From NCBI GenBank assembly GCA_030527545.1, contig JAUNAP010000002.1, positions 297,461 to 361,460 of the forward strand: a stretch of 64,000 bases of DNA. Reading direction: 5' to 3'. The DNA is from Actinomycetaceae bacterium (GTDB lineage: Bacteria; Actinomycetota; Actinomycetes; Actinomycetales; Actinomycetaceae). Below are positions 52,141 through 63,907 of the stretch, in pieces. Both the position numbers and the translations under genes were made by a program. The notes under the pieces were generated by a model that made no database searches, was not told the origin of the DNA, and saw only the letters and a list, made by a program, of their open reading frames with translations. Position 1 is the stretch's first letter. Every line of letters begins with the position of its first letter.

Positions 52141-52900
52141 GAGTTACATCAACGATATTGAGAGGTGTGCGCAAGCGTGCGCACGCGAGGTGGCGCATCT
52201 CGTTGCTGGTGGACCGACGTGGTCGACCTCGAAGGGCGGCGCCGACCTTGTCACCGATCGCGACGCGGAGGCCGAGCGTGCCGTGAGAGGCATCATCCGC
52301 GAGAGTTTCCCCAACCATCGCATCGTGGGGGAAGAATGTGGTGATGAAGGAAACGGGGAGTGGACGTGGTACGTCGACCCGATCGACGGCACCGTTAACT
52401 ACGCCCATGGCCTGCCGTGGTACTCGATGTCGGTGTGTGCCGCGCACGCCGGCCAGATCGAGGTCGGTGCGATCGCGATTCCCACGATCGGAGCGCTTGT
52501 GCTCGCTCGCCGCGGCCGCGGGATGAGGGTCGAAGGCGCGGAGCGGAGAAAACGAGCAGACGAGCTCGAAGCCGGTGGGCTCGTCGCGATGGAGTGGAAC
52601 GTCGCGCGCCCGTGGGCGGGCCAGGTCCCTCTCATCGAAAAGCTCGCCACGCACGACGTCACGTGCCGCATCATGGGATCCGGGACCCTTGCACTCGCAG
52701 CCGTCGCCCTCGGATGGGTGGATGCGTGCCTCATCGGCTCATGCGACTACATCGACCACGGTGCTGGCCTCCTCGCTTGCGTCGAATCGGGGGCCGTGTG
52801 CGAGAGCTTAGGGGACTGGACGCCAGCGGACGGCCCTTTCATCGTGGCCAACGAGAAGGTAGCGGCAACCGTAGCTGCAATGTATCGGGGGACCTCGTGA
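52133..52900 (+). CDS. Inositol-monophosphatase-family enzyme
   Basis: 255 residues. Metal ligands are Glu67/Glu68 in GEECGDEG and Asp82/Asp85 in DPIDGTVNY, and the third Asp lies in CDYIDHGAGLL, replacing the common WDxAAG. Family members dephosphorylate inositol-1-phosphate, histidinol phosphate, PAP or fructose-1,6-bisphosphate. With the mannosidase and phosphodiesterase upstream, inositol phosphate is an attractive but unproven substrate. ATG 52133 lies inside the end of the HAD gene. Confidence 0.88.
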   Translation: MRESYINDIERCAQACAREVAHLVAGGPTWSTSKGGADLVTDRDAEAERAVRGIIRESFPNHRIVGEECGDEGNGEWTWYVDPIDGTVNYAHGLPWYSMSVCAAHAGQIEVGAIAIPTIGALVLARRGRGMRVEGAERRKRADELEAGGLVAMEWNVARPWAGQVPLIEKLATHDVTCRIMGSGTLALAAVALGWVDACLIGSCDYIDHGAGLLACVESGAVCESLGDWTPADGPFIVANEKVAATVAAMYRGTS

Positions 52901-53394
52901 TTCCGGGATTGGGCGCGACCCAACAGGTTGGGGTGTTGGCGTCGCTGATCGTCGCCCTTGTCTTGTCTTCACTCGTTGGTGGAGAACGGGAGCTGCGAGG
53001 AAAAAGCGCAGGATTACGCACAGAGGCGATCGTCGGTACGACGGCTGCGCTCATGATGATCGTTGGGAAATACGGCTTCGTCGACATCGTCGCAACCGGT
53101 GACGTGCGGTTTGACCCCTCGCGTGTGGCAGCGCAAATCGTTTCGGGCGTGTCATTTCTCGGTGCGGGCCTCATTCTCACCAAGAGTCGCGGCGTCATCG
53201 GCTTGACGACCGCGGCGACCATCTGGGAGACCGCGGGAATCGGAATGGCTGCAGGCGCTGGACTGTGGGTGCTCGCGGTTGCTGCGACCGTCATCCACTT
53301 CATAGTCGTCTACGCGCTTCCGCTATTGGCTCGACTCATCGGGGATGCCACGAGATGGTCCGGGCGCAAACTCTCTCGAAATCGAGATATATGA
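52897..53394 (+). CDS. MgtC-family membrane protein
   Basis: 165 residues, about four or five helices. The MgtC core is clear: LVGGERELRGKSAGLRTEAIVG with the conserved GxxRE, and QIVSGVSFLGAGLI. The GTG start overlaps the stop of the inositol-phosphatase-like gene (GTGA), so it is the last gene of the coupled operon. It lacks the C-terminal ACT-like domain of long MgtC. MgtC proteins influence magnesium and phosphate homeostasis, which may relate to phosphate release by the upstream enzymes. Confidence 0.88.
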   Translation: MIPGLGATQQVGVLASLIVALVLSSLVGGERELRGKSAGLRTEAIVGTTAALMMIVGKYGFVDIVATGDVRFDPSRVAAQIVSGVSFLGAGLILTKSRGVIGLTTAATIWETAGIGMAAGAGLWVLAVAATVIHFIVVYALPLLARLIGDATRWSGRKLSRNRDI

Positions 53395-53396
53395 GG

Positions 53397-53402
53397 TAGG
53401 GT
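53397..53402 (+). promoter_or_regulatory. -10 element upstream of icd
   Basis: TAGGGT, about 50 bases before the icd start. Unlike the leaderless genes of the window, this leaves a short leader ending in AAAGGAG. Confidence 0.4.
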
Positions 53403-53451
53403 GGAGGCGACGACGAAGCCACGCGCCTTGCGCGGGAGAAAGGAGCCAATG

Positions 53452-54669
53452 ATGGCCAAGATCAAGGTTGCCGGACCGATAGTTGAACTCGATGGCGACG
53501 AGATGACCCGGATCATCTGGCAGATCATCAAGGACCGCCTCATCCACCCGTACCTCGACGTCGACCTCAAGTACTACGACCTCGGTATCGAGAACCGCGA
53601 CGCCACCGACGATCAAGTGACCATCGACGCGGCGGAGGCCATCAAGAAGCACGGTGTGGGGGTCAAATGCGCGACGATCACCCCCGACGAGGCGCGTGTG
53701 GAGGAATTCGGGCTCAAGAAAATGTGGAAGTCCCCCAACGGTACCGTCCGCAACATCCTGGGCGGCGTCATCTTCCGCGAGCCCATCATTATCGACAACA
53801 TCCCGCGTCTCGTCCCCGGATGGACCAAGCCGATCGTCGTTGGCCGTCACGCCTTCGGTGACCAGTACAAGGCCACCGATTTCAAGGTCCCCGGGGCCGG
53901 CACCATCACGCTGACCTTCACCCCCGAGGACGGATCGGAGCCCATCGAACACGAGGTCATCCGCATCCCCGAAGGTGGCGGCGTCACCATGGGCATGTAT
54001 AACTTCAACGACTCGATCCGAGACTTCGCCCGCGCCTCCTTCCGCTACGGGCTCCAACGCGGCTACCCCGTGTACCTGTCGACGAAGAACACGATCCTCA
54101 AGGCCTACGACGGGGCGTTCAAAGATATCTTCCAGCAGATCTACGACGACGAGTTCAAGACCGAATTCGAGGCCGCCGGCCTGTCCTACGAGCACCGCCT
54201 CATCGACGATATGGTCGCCTCCTCCCTCAAGTGGGAGGGCGGCTACGTGTGGGCCTGCAAGAACTACGACGGCGATGTCCAATCCGACACTGTTGCCCAA
54301 GGATTCGGCTCGCTCGGCCTCATGACGAGCGTCCTCATGACTCCCGACGGTCGCACTGTCGAAGCCGAAGCCGCCCACGGTACCGTCACCCGCCACTATC
54401 GCCGCTGGCAGGCTGGAGAAAAAACCTCAACGAACCCGATCGCTTCGATCTTCGCCTGGACGCGCGGCCTCGAGCACCGAGCCAAGCTCGACAACACCCC
54501 CGAGGTTGCCGACTTCGCCCACACCCTCGAAGACGTCATCATCACCACCGTCGAGGGTGGGCAGATGACGAAGGACCTGGCTCGCCTCATCGGACCCGAA
54601 CAGGAGTGGCTCGACACCGAAGGTTTCCTCGACGCTCTCGACGAGAACCTCGCCAGGCGTCTCGCCTAA
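53452..54669 (+). CDS. icd: NADP-dependent isocitrate dehydrogenase, dimeric type
   Basis: 405 residues, converts isocitrate to 2-oxoglutarate. It belongs to the eukaryote-like dimeric class: [12 protein letters not shown] at the N terminus, [13 protein letters not shown] for substrate binding, [19 protein letters not shown], and [14 protein letters not shown] near the C terminus. ATG 53452 is 6 bases from AGGAG; the preceding ATG is too close. A very strong terminator follows. Monocistronic. Confidence 0.95.
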   Translation: MAKIKVAGPIVELDGDEMTRIIWQIIKDRLIHPYLDVDLKYYDLGIENRDATDDQVTIDAAEAIKKHGVGVKCATITPDEARVEEFGLKKMWKSPNGTVRNILGGVIFREPIIIDNIPRLVPGWTKPIVVGRHAFGDQYKATDFKVPGAGTITLTFTPEDGSEPIEHEVIRIPEGGGVTMGMYNFNDSIRDFARASFRYGLQRGYPVYLSTKNTILKAYDGAFKDIFQQIYDDEFKTEFEAAGLSYEHRLIDDMVASSLKWEGGYVWACKNYDGDVQSDTVAQGFGSLGLMTSVLMTPDGRTVEAEAAHGTVTRHYRRWQAGEKTSTNPIASIFAWTRGLEHRAKLDNTPEVADFAHTLEDVIITTVEGGQMTKDLARLIGPEQEWLDTEGFLDALDENLARRLA

Positions 54670-54671
54670 AC

Positions 54672-54718
54672 ACGCACGCGGGCCCCGTCGGGTTGTTCCC
54701 GACGGGGCCCGCGTGCGT
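54672..54718 (+). terminator. Terminator of icd
   Basis: A perfect 21-bp stem (54672-54692 with 54698-54718) and a 5-base loop TTGTT, starting 3 bases after the icd stop. No T-run. The strongest hairpin in the window. Confidence 0.85.
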
Positions 54719-54816
54719 CGCAATTCGACACGTGGGACGCTTTACCTTCGGTAGGCACCTCTCACGCCGTTATCCTTGAGGGAGGATGCGACAGCTTCGG
54801 TGTGAAGGAGCACGAT

Positions 54817-57107
54817 ATGACCGAACGAGAAGCGACCCCCATCAAAATTGGCGTCCTCACCTCAGGCGGAGACGCGCAAGGAATGAACGCGGCCGTAAGA
54901 GCGGTCGTCCGTTCGGCGCTCAAACTCGGCTGCGAACCCTACGCGATCATGGACGGCTGGCAGGGGGCCGTCGACGGCGGTGACGCCATCCGCAAACTCG
55001 ACTGGTCTTCGGTGTCGTCGATCCTCAACAAGGGCGGCACCGTCATCGGCACGGCCCGGTGTGCGCGCTTCCGTGAACGGGCAGGCCTCCTCGACGCCTG
55101 CGAACACCTCGTGGCCCGAGGGATCGACCGGCTCGTCGTCATCGGAGGTGACGGTTCGCTCGCGGGCACCAACGAGTTCAAGGAAGAGTGGCCCTCGCTG
55201 CTCGAAGAGCTCGTGCGGACCGGCCGGGTCACTCCAGAAGACGCCGACGCCCACGCCTACCTGGCGGTCGCTGGACTCGTGGGTTCTATCGATAACGACC
55301 TGGTCGGTTCCGACATGACGATCGGGACCGACTCGGCACTCGATCGTATTCTCACCGCGGTCGACCAGCTCTCCTCGACGGCGGCATCACACCAGCGCAC
55401 GTTCGTTGTAGAGGTCATGGGACGCCACTGTGGCTACCTGCCTCTCATGGCCGCCGTGGGTGGTGGGTGCGACTACGTGTTCATTCCCGAAAACCCTCCG
55501 GAGGCAGGGTGGGAGGACGACCTGGCCGAGAAACTACAGGCCGGCCGCGCCGCAGGCAGACGCGAGTCGATCGTCCTCGTCGCCGAGGGTGCGATCGACA
55601 AGAACGGCAACAAGATCACGACGGACGACGTGTGCGATGCGCTGGAATCGCGGCTGGGCGAACGCCCCCACGTGACCATCCTCGGTCACGTTCAGCGCGG
55701 CGGCACGCCGACGGCCTATGACCGTTGGATGCCCACCGTACTGGGATATTGCGCGGTCAAGGAGGTGCTCGACCAGCGCCCCGGCGACGAGTCGACGATT
55801 CTGGGGGTTCGCCACAATCGAGTGGCACGAATGCCGCTCATGGACACGGTCCACGCCACCCGCGCGGTCAAGACGTACACGGCCCAAAAGTCCTATGACA
55901 AGGCGGTCGAGGCTCGGGGGGCCTCGTTCGCCCAGATGCTTGCTCTCAACGACATCATGTCGGCTCCGCCGAAGCTCGATGCAGCGCCCGAGGGGGCCAA
56001 ACGTATCGCGATCATGCACGTGGGTGGTCTCGCTCCCGGCATGAACACGGCGACACGCGCCGTCGTCCGCCTGGCAATAGCTAAGGGCTATACGACCCTG
56101 GGGATCGAGGGGTCTTTCAAGGGCCTCATTGACGGCGAGGTGCGTGAACTCGGCTGGGAGGACGTCGAAGGCTGGGGCTTCGCCGGCGGTGCGGAGTTGG
56201 GGACGCGTCGGGCGATCCCCACGATCGAACAGTTCTATGCCATCGGGCGGTCTTTAGAAAACCACAGCATCGACGCCCTGTGCATCATCGGCGGGTACAA
56301 CGCCTATTTGGCCGTGCAGGCGATGCTTGATGAACGTGACCGTTATCCGGCCTTCGCTATCCCGATCGTTGCTATCCCAGCTTCGATCGACAACAACCTG
56401 CCCGGATCTGAACTATCGATTGGCGCCGACTCGGCACTCAACAACGCGGTGTGGGCGCTCGATCGGATTAAGGAGTCGGCAGCGGCGTCGCGGCGGTGTT
56501 TCGTCGCCGACGCCATGGGGCGCCATTGTGGGTATCTTGCGCTCATGTCGGCCCTGGCTTCGGGCGCAGAGAAGGTCTATCTCGATGAGAACCCGGTCAC
56601 CCTTGCGGAGATCGACGACAACGCCCAGCAGATGCGGAAGTCCTTCGCGTCCGGCAGGCGCCTCTATCTGGTCGTTCGTAACGAGGAAGCGGGTGGGAAC
56701 TACGACCGCGAGTTCGTTGCGCGAGTTTTCGAGCAGACGGGCGAGGGGCTGTTTGACGTGCGTCACGCGGCACTTGGGCACCTCCAGCAGGGCGGGGCAC
56801 CGTCGTCGTTCGACAGGGTCCAGGCGACGCGTCTGGCGGCCAAGGCGGTCGAGGTGATCGACGACCAGCTCACGCGCGGCGGTTGCGAGGCGTCCTTTGT
56901 GGGACTCGATTCGACGGGGATCACTTCCCACGCTTTCGATGAGATGAAGCACATGGTGGACGCGGACAAGCGCCGTCCACTCACCCAATGGTGGCTGAGT
57001 TTGGAAGATCTCATCGGGGTTGTCTCGCGCGACGAATACGACGTCCCGCTGCCGAGCCTGGAATACTTCAACACGGCAGGAGTGCACAGCGACGGAAAGG
57101 ACAACGA

Positions 57108-57111
<4 letters not shown>
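54817..57111 (+). CDS. pfkA: 6-phosphofructokinase, eukaryotic-type duplicated-domain form
   Basis: 764 residues, two PFK domains in tandem, about twice the usual bacterial size. Domain 1 keeps all catalytic elements: GGD (17-19), ATP-type GGDGS (110-114), catalytic Asp159 in GSIDND, and EVMGRHCGY. Domain 2 (from about 395) has GGLAPGMN for GGD, GGYNA (492-496) for GGDGS, and SIDNN (523-527), so it has lost ATP-binding and metal residues. This is the layout of animal and fungal enzymes, where the C-half is regulatory. ATG 54817 follows AAGGAG at 6 bases. Overlaps pgi by 4 bases, giving a glycolytic operon. Confidence 0.93.
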
Positions 57112-58784
<1,673 letters not shown>

Positions 58785-58800
58785 CGGACGCGTCCAAGCC

Positions 58801-58834
58801 AAGAGGGCCGGGCTGGCAAGCTCGGCCCTCTTTT
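58801..58834 (+). terminator. Rho-independent terminator of pgi
   Basis: 13-bp stem (58801-58813 with 58820-58832, one G-U pair), 6-base loop, followed by TTTTCTC. The most canonical terminator in the window. It also lies just past the 3' end of the convergent PKD-like gene. Confidence 0.88.
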
Positions 58835-58835
58835 C

Positions 58836-59693
58836 TCATCTGTGCTCTTGTGGTGGTGCGTGGGTGGGGTCGTAGAGGTAGGTGGTGTGGGTAGCGAGTT
58901 CGCGTGTGGTGTGGGCGTCTTGGGTGGTCAACGTGGTGGGTAGGGTATGCCAGATCCCGGTGGTGGGATCGAGGTAGGTCACTTCCCAGGTCGTGTGAGA
59001 AGTAATGGTGACGCGACTTGGGGTGGCGGGGTCGTGGGCAGGTGGCGTGGTGTAGGTGTGGGTGATGCCCATCGTGGGCCAAGGTGCCCCGTGGCTGGTC
59101 GTGTGGGTGGTCGTGGTGTCTCCCCAGTCGATGGTGTGGGCGAGTGCTTGGGCGTGAATGGTGATGGGAGTGGTGTTGAGGGTGAGAGTAAGGGTGTGGT
59201 GGGTGGTTGTGTAGTAGGCGTTGGTGGGTTTGTTGGTCAAGATGGGGCCGTGTGGGGGTTGGATGTGGAAGGTGGCTGGGGGCAGGGTGTGGTGGGCGAG
59301 GTAGGTGCTGATGGTTGTGGTGGTGATGGGTGGAGGGGCTGGTGTGGGTGTGGGGTGTCGTGTGGTGGGGTGTTTGGGGGGTTTGTGGTTGAGGAGGTTG
59401 GTCATGGTGGCGTAGGTGGGGTGGAGGGGCCCGGTGCCGTTGATGAAGCTGGAGAGTTTGGGGTCGTACCAGCGTCTAGGCGCCACCACCCGCCGCACAT
59501 GACGAGTCTTGCGGGTAGGTGGCTTTTTCGCCTGGACACGGGGATGCTCGTGTAGATATGTTCGTCTTGTGAGTTTTGCAGTTATCGTCTTCCCGTCCGT
59601 GTCGACATCAATAGCTGCTGCGACGTCGTGAGAAATAAATGACAGCAAAACAATTATGAGGCAAGTAGCATAGAACGAAAAGCGCCTATTCAT
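58836..59693 (-). CDS. Secreted Thr/His/Pro-rich protein with PKD-like domain
   Basis: 285 residues with a signal peptide (about 1-25, cleavage after VAAA). A basic segment and a Pro/Thr-rich spacer precede a beta-sandwich region with the PKD-type motif IDWGD and HTYTTPP. Composition is extreme in Thr and His (for example TTTTHTTSHG), giving strong C/A bias on the coding strand, unlike the neighbours. ATG 59693 has GGGG 6 bases upstream; ATG 59699 is an alternative. It overlaps the lipoprotein gene by 8 bases, so the two are probably expressed together. Function unknown; a surface or adhesion role is a guess. Confidence 0.7.
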   Translation of the reverse strand: MNRRFSFYATCLIIVLLSFISHDVAAAIDVDTDGKTITAKLTRRTYLHEHPRVQAKKPPTRKTRHVRRVVAPRRWYDPKLSSFINGTGPLHPTYATMTNLLNHKPPKHPTTRHPTPTPAPPPITTTTISTYLAHHTLPPATFHIQPPHGPILTNKPTNAYYTTTHHTLTLTLNTTPITIHAQALAHTIDWGDTTTTHTTSHGAPWPTMGITHTYTTPPAHDPATPSRVTITSHTTWEVTYLDPTTGIWHTLPTTLTTQDAHTTRELATHTTYLYDPTHAPPQEHR

Positions 59694-60276
59694 CTTCATC
59701 CCCGTATCGGATATCGATGAGCTTCCATCCTTCTTCCTCGTGCTGGACGTATACGGACGCCGCGCCAGTGAGTGCAGGGATCCGCTCTGTCGAAGGGTCG
59801 TCAATTCCGCGCGATTCGCCAGGGCCTATGTCCACACTAAAGTCGCAAGCCCAGCCTGAGGAATAATCTTGGAGTTCGTCGCTTCGGGTTAGCGTCGCTT
59901 GACGAACTTCATTGCCCCGGCTCCATAGCAAGCCTTGGCGTGTATAGCGTATCGAAGTAATCCAATCGGAACAGATTTCGCAGTCTTTCGATGAGTGCTC
60001 TTCGAGTCGCTGACTGCGGCCTTTTGCGAGGTCTTCGGGGATGAAGCGTAGGGCGTATTCAGCGAAGGCGCATGCTCCTGCGGAGTCGATGCGTTGCATC
60101 TGGGGTGGTTCGGTGGCTTCGGCGTAGGGCCATACGGGCCCAGATGGTGGGGTGATGGTGTGGGGTGTGTGTGGTGTTGGAGACGGTGGCGGTGAGGTTG
60201 TGGTGGCGGCGCATCCTGTCAGTGCAAGCGCGGTGGTGAGAGTGAGGGCGAGGACGTGGGGGCGTAGGGGGCGCAT
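59686..60276 (-). CDS. Secreted lipoprotein, actinobacterial DUF6318-like
   Basis: 196 residues. Signal peptide with lipobox LTGC (Cys20), then a Pro/Thr/His spacer and a globular part with AFAEYALRF and a CEIC motif (CxxC). The layout, with an N-terminal helix followed by a CxxC-containing core, resembles DUF6318 lipoproteins of actinobacteria; I cannot confirm this. ATG 60276 has SD AAGGAGC. Coupled to the PKD-like gene downstream. Confidence 0.7.
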   Translation of the reverse strand: MRPLRPHVLALTLTTALALTGCAATTTSPPPSPTPHTPHTITPPSGPVWPYAEATEPPQMQRIDSAGACAFAEYALRFIPEDLAKGRSQRLEEHSSKDCEICSDWITSIRYTRQGLLWSRGNEVRQATLTRSDELQDYSSGWACDFSVDIGPGESRGIDDPSTERIPALTGAASVYVQHEEEGWKLIDIRYGDEDE

Positions 60277-60778
60277 CGGTGCTCCTTGGGGTTGAGAGGG
60301 GGAGGGGTTTGGGGGTTGGAAGGGTGAATCGTGGGTGTGGGTCCACACTAGCGAAGAAGCAGTCCCGTTGGGAAACCTTGGCACCCGTTTGTGGATAAAG
60401 GATTATTCGCATCCGAGAAGAACTGCCCGCACGTGGCGAGACGACTGGTGTCGCCTCGCCACGTGCGGGCAGCAGCGTCCGCTCACAGTCGCGGACCAGG
60501 GGGAGGGGAAATCGGGCCCGATATACCCGACGAGTACGTCTATGGAGATGAGGCGCGGTCTCGCCGCGCTAGCCAATACCCTACCGGACCGTAACCTTCC
60601 ACGTGTCAGCTTTTTGCGGGTGTGGGAAACTCATGTGTTCGTCATTTAATTCTCATGGGTGGTTTTTCGCCGCATCTTGCCGGTTTATGGGATCGCGGCG
60701 ATTGGTTCAGTGACACGTTTCACTGCTGATTGGTGAGGTCAAAGTGGCGTGACGCCTCGATCCTATTTGAGATGCTTC
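60277..60778. other. Non-coding stretch with a long orphan hairpin
   Basis: About 500 bases with no convincing gene. Bases 60423-60440 pair perfectly with 60455-60472 (18 bp), and a further 4 bp close inside after one mismatch. No T-run follows on either strand. It could end transcription from the CPBP gene, although that gene stops 307 bases away. The left part is the leader of the lipoprotein gene. The part 60500-60780 is comparatively AT-rich and shows no other structure I can support. Confidence 0.5.
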
Positions 60779-61747
60779 TCATTCTCGATTATTGGAGGCG
60801 GCCGGTTCGTTTGCTTCGAAACTAGCTAGCGCCGAATCGTCGATGAAAGTATCGGTTTCCTCCTCAACCCACTCCTCGCTCGTGGGCTCTTCCTCTTCAG
60901 CGTTGGGCGTTGCAGAGGAGAACTCGCTCGTGCGCGGAGCAAACCACAGCGTAAGGATGAGAATCCCGGCGATGGCGAAGATGACGGCGATCGGCTCGCG
61001 ATAGAGCGTGGAGATCCCCTCGGGAGCGAGGCCATGCGTCGTCGTGACGTTCCACGCCAGATGCGAGACAACAAGGGGGGCCACCGAACGGTAGCGCAGA
61101 AAGAAAGCGGCCGAGACCGCGGCCATGGCAGTCGCGTAACCGCAAGCCTGGAGCAGAGCGTCGTTGTTCATATGGAGCGCCGCCCGGCACACGACCGCCA
61201 CGGCGATGATCGCCGGGACACTCAGACGCGTATGACGCAGGAGAACAGTGACGAGGAGACCACACAAAACGATCTCCTCCCCGGGGCCGTCAATCGCGTT
61301 GAGCCACGGAAGCCACGCGGGATCGCCGCTTGCGCGAACGATGTCCGGTGCAGCCGACTGCAGGCCCGACCAGATCGCACGATCCGTCGACGCGAAAGCC
61401 TTCCCATATACCTGCATCGTCTCCAAGGCCATTGTGTGTAGGCACCAGCCAGCGGCGAAGATCCCGAGCCAGCGAAGCAACGACGGCGAGGTCTTTTCCC
61501 TGTTCACTGTGGCGATTCGCGGTCCCGCGAGCACAAGCCCCGCAACCGCCAACACCATGGCAACCGCAGCGAAGATGGCGACCGGGGCGTCGTAGTAGTA
61601 GGGGCGTAGGAGAGCAGGGAGTGCGCCCACCGCCGATCGGTAGACCGATGGTGAACACCACTGAACGAGCTTCCACGCGATAAACCATCCGTAGTAACAC
61701 ACGGCGGGCACGCTCAACAGGTAGCCAACGAGCTGACGACGTGACAT
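60779..61747 (-). CDS. CPBP-family intramembrane metalloprotease
   Basis: 322 residues, about eight helices. The family motifs are DGPGEEIVLCGLL (Glu-Glu pair), a His in AALHMNN and HLAWN near the end of the domain. Such proteins (Rce1/Abi type) cleave prenylated proteins in eukaryotes and act in bacteriocin maturation or self-immunity in bacteria. The C-terminal ~55 residues form an acidic cytoplasmic tail (EEEEPTSEEWVEEE). ATG 61747 has GGAGG 6 bases upstream. No bacteriocin gene is adjacent. Confidence 0.82.
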   Translation of the reverse strand: MSRRQLVGYLLSVPAVCYYGWFIAWKLVQWCSPSVYRSAVGALPALLRPYYYDAPVAIFAAVAMVLAVAGLVLAGPRIATVNREKTSPSLLRWLGIFAAGWCLHTMALETMQVYGKAFASTDRAIWSGLQSAAPDIVRASGDPAWLPWLNAIDGPGEEIVLCGLLVTVLLRHTRLSVPAIIAVAVVCRAALHMNNDALLQACGYATAMAAVSAAFFLRYRSVAPLVVSHLAWNVTTTHGLAPEGISTLYREPIAVIFAIAGILILTLWFAPRTSEFSSATPNAEEEEPTSEEWVEEETDTFIDDSALASFEANEPAASNNRE

Positions 61748-61797
61748 AGAAACCTCCGCGAGGGGACACACTGCCTACAACCCTAGCCGGGCGCAGA

Positions 61798-61833
61798 CGT
61801 GGGGCGAGCCGAGCTGACTCGACCCGCCCCACG
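61798..61833 (-). terminator. Hairpin after the mutarotase-like gene
   Basis: Arms CGTGGGGCG (61798-61806) and CGCCCCACG (61825-61833) pair perfectly, with four more base pairs inside after two mismatches. It lies 24 bases past the stop of the minus-strand mutarotase gene. Confidence 0.55.
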
Positions 61834-61856
61834 CAAGCAAAGCCTCAAGGCGTTCG

Positions 61857-62699
61857 CTACAGGTGTTCAATCGAGATCGTTTGCCGCATCTCGTGCTTGG
61901 CGCCGGGCTCCAGCGTGATCGTATGAGACTTGCAGTTGGCGATCTCCACGCACAAGAAATGCTTCCAGTCGTCCTTCGCCAGGCCTTCTTTTCCGCGGCA
62001 CCCCTCGACACCCGGGTTCCACACGATCGTGGAGGCCGAATTCTCCTTACGGAGCACAATTCGACGCGCATTATTGGGATCCTCGATCGTTATCGGCGAC
62101 GTCGAATCGTAGACGCGATCCACTGTCTCGCCAGTAAAGGAGAGCTCGAGATCCTGGCGCTGCCACGTCGGATCGTCCACCGTCCAGTCGAGATAATTGG
62201 CCTCGTCGAGGCCCAAAACGCTGACACGTTCGGCATTGCCAACCGAAATGTAGGTGTGGAAGGCCTCCTCAAAGACGAAATCGTCCTCGCCCGTGTTCGT
62301 CACCGTCAGTACCTGATCAAGCTCACGACCGAAGGTCACCTGCATGATTGCTTCAAACTGCGCATCCTCCCTGCCCAGGCGTTTAGGGGTCAGCCTGTAG
62401 GTGAGCTGGTGTGTGTCGGCCTCTTCGTCCAAGAAGGAGTCGACGAGAAGCCAGCGCGACACACGAGCCAGACCGTGCATCGGCCGCTTCGTGTTGTCGG
62501 GGCCGGCCCCAAACCACGGGAAACACACGGGAATCCCGCCTCGGATCGGCTCACCGTCAACAAGATCGACATCGCGAGGCATCCAGATGACCGGCTGCTC
62601 AGACCGTGGCGCCCAGGCGGTCACGTGCGCACCGTAGTCGTACATCCGACCCGTCGCGGACCCGCACGCCACGTCGCGTGCAATGAAAGCTGAATTCAT
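61857..62699 (-). CDS. Aldose-1-epimerase-like / glucose-6-phosphate 1-epimerase family protein
   Basis: 280 residues of the galactose-mutarotase fold, closest to the YeaD-type hexose-6-phosphate mutarotases. Family segments: YGAHVTAWAP, IRGGIPVCFPWFG, MHGLARVSRW and FEEAFHTYISVG with active-site His, and a late IVWNPG with the catalytic Glu region. ATG 62699 follows a -10 box by 7 bases, suggesting a leaderless mRNA. Role: anomerisation of glucose-6-phosphate or a related sugar phosphate. Confidence 0.88.
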   Translation of the reverse strand: MNSAFIARDVACGSATGRMYDYGAHVTAWAPRSEQPVIWMPRDVDLVDGEPIRGGIPVCFPWFGAGPDNTKRPMHGLARVSRWLLVDSFLDEEADTHQLTYRLTPKRLGREDAQFEAIMQVTFGRELDQVLTVTNTGEDDFVFEEAFHTYISVGNAERVSVLGLDEANYLDWTVDDPTWQRQDLELSFTGETVDRVYDSTSPITIEDPNNARRIVLRKENSASTIVWNPGVEGCRGKEGLAKDDWKHFLCVEIANCKSHTITLEPGAKHEMRQTISIEHL

Positions 62700-62706
62700 A
62701 CCCTCT

Positions 62707-62712
62707 ATGTTA
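62707..62712 (-). promoter_or_regulatory. -10 element of leaderless mutarotase-like promoter
   Basis: On the minus strand TAACAT, 7-base spacer AGAGGGT, then ATG 62699. Confidence 0.5.
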
Positions 62713-62866
62713 GGGGCCGCTGGCAGGTCGCGCTCACGTTCGTACGTACCAATGCGGACCGTCACACGGGCGGGCAGGAGACAGCCCCGAGGGGCCAAAG
62801 ACCCTAGAGAAGAAACGTGGCGCGTATTACGCTTGAAGGGTAGGCCCACCAGGCCCCATTACATAG

Positions 62867-63877
<1,011 letters not shown>

Positions 63878-63907
63878 AGCATCGGCGGTACACGCGATGC
63901 CACCGGC

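Noticed and set aside
58850..59450. G/T-rich tandem-repeat-like stretch on the plus strand
   Set aside because: It looks like a satellite repeat but is the complement of the Thr/His-rich coding sequence; units are not exact repeats.
60391..60594. Small plus-strand frame ending EYVYGDEARSR-like
   Set aside because: It crosses the 18-bp hairpin, has no Shine-Dalgarno and no recognisable similarity; may be a remnant at best.
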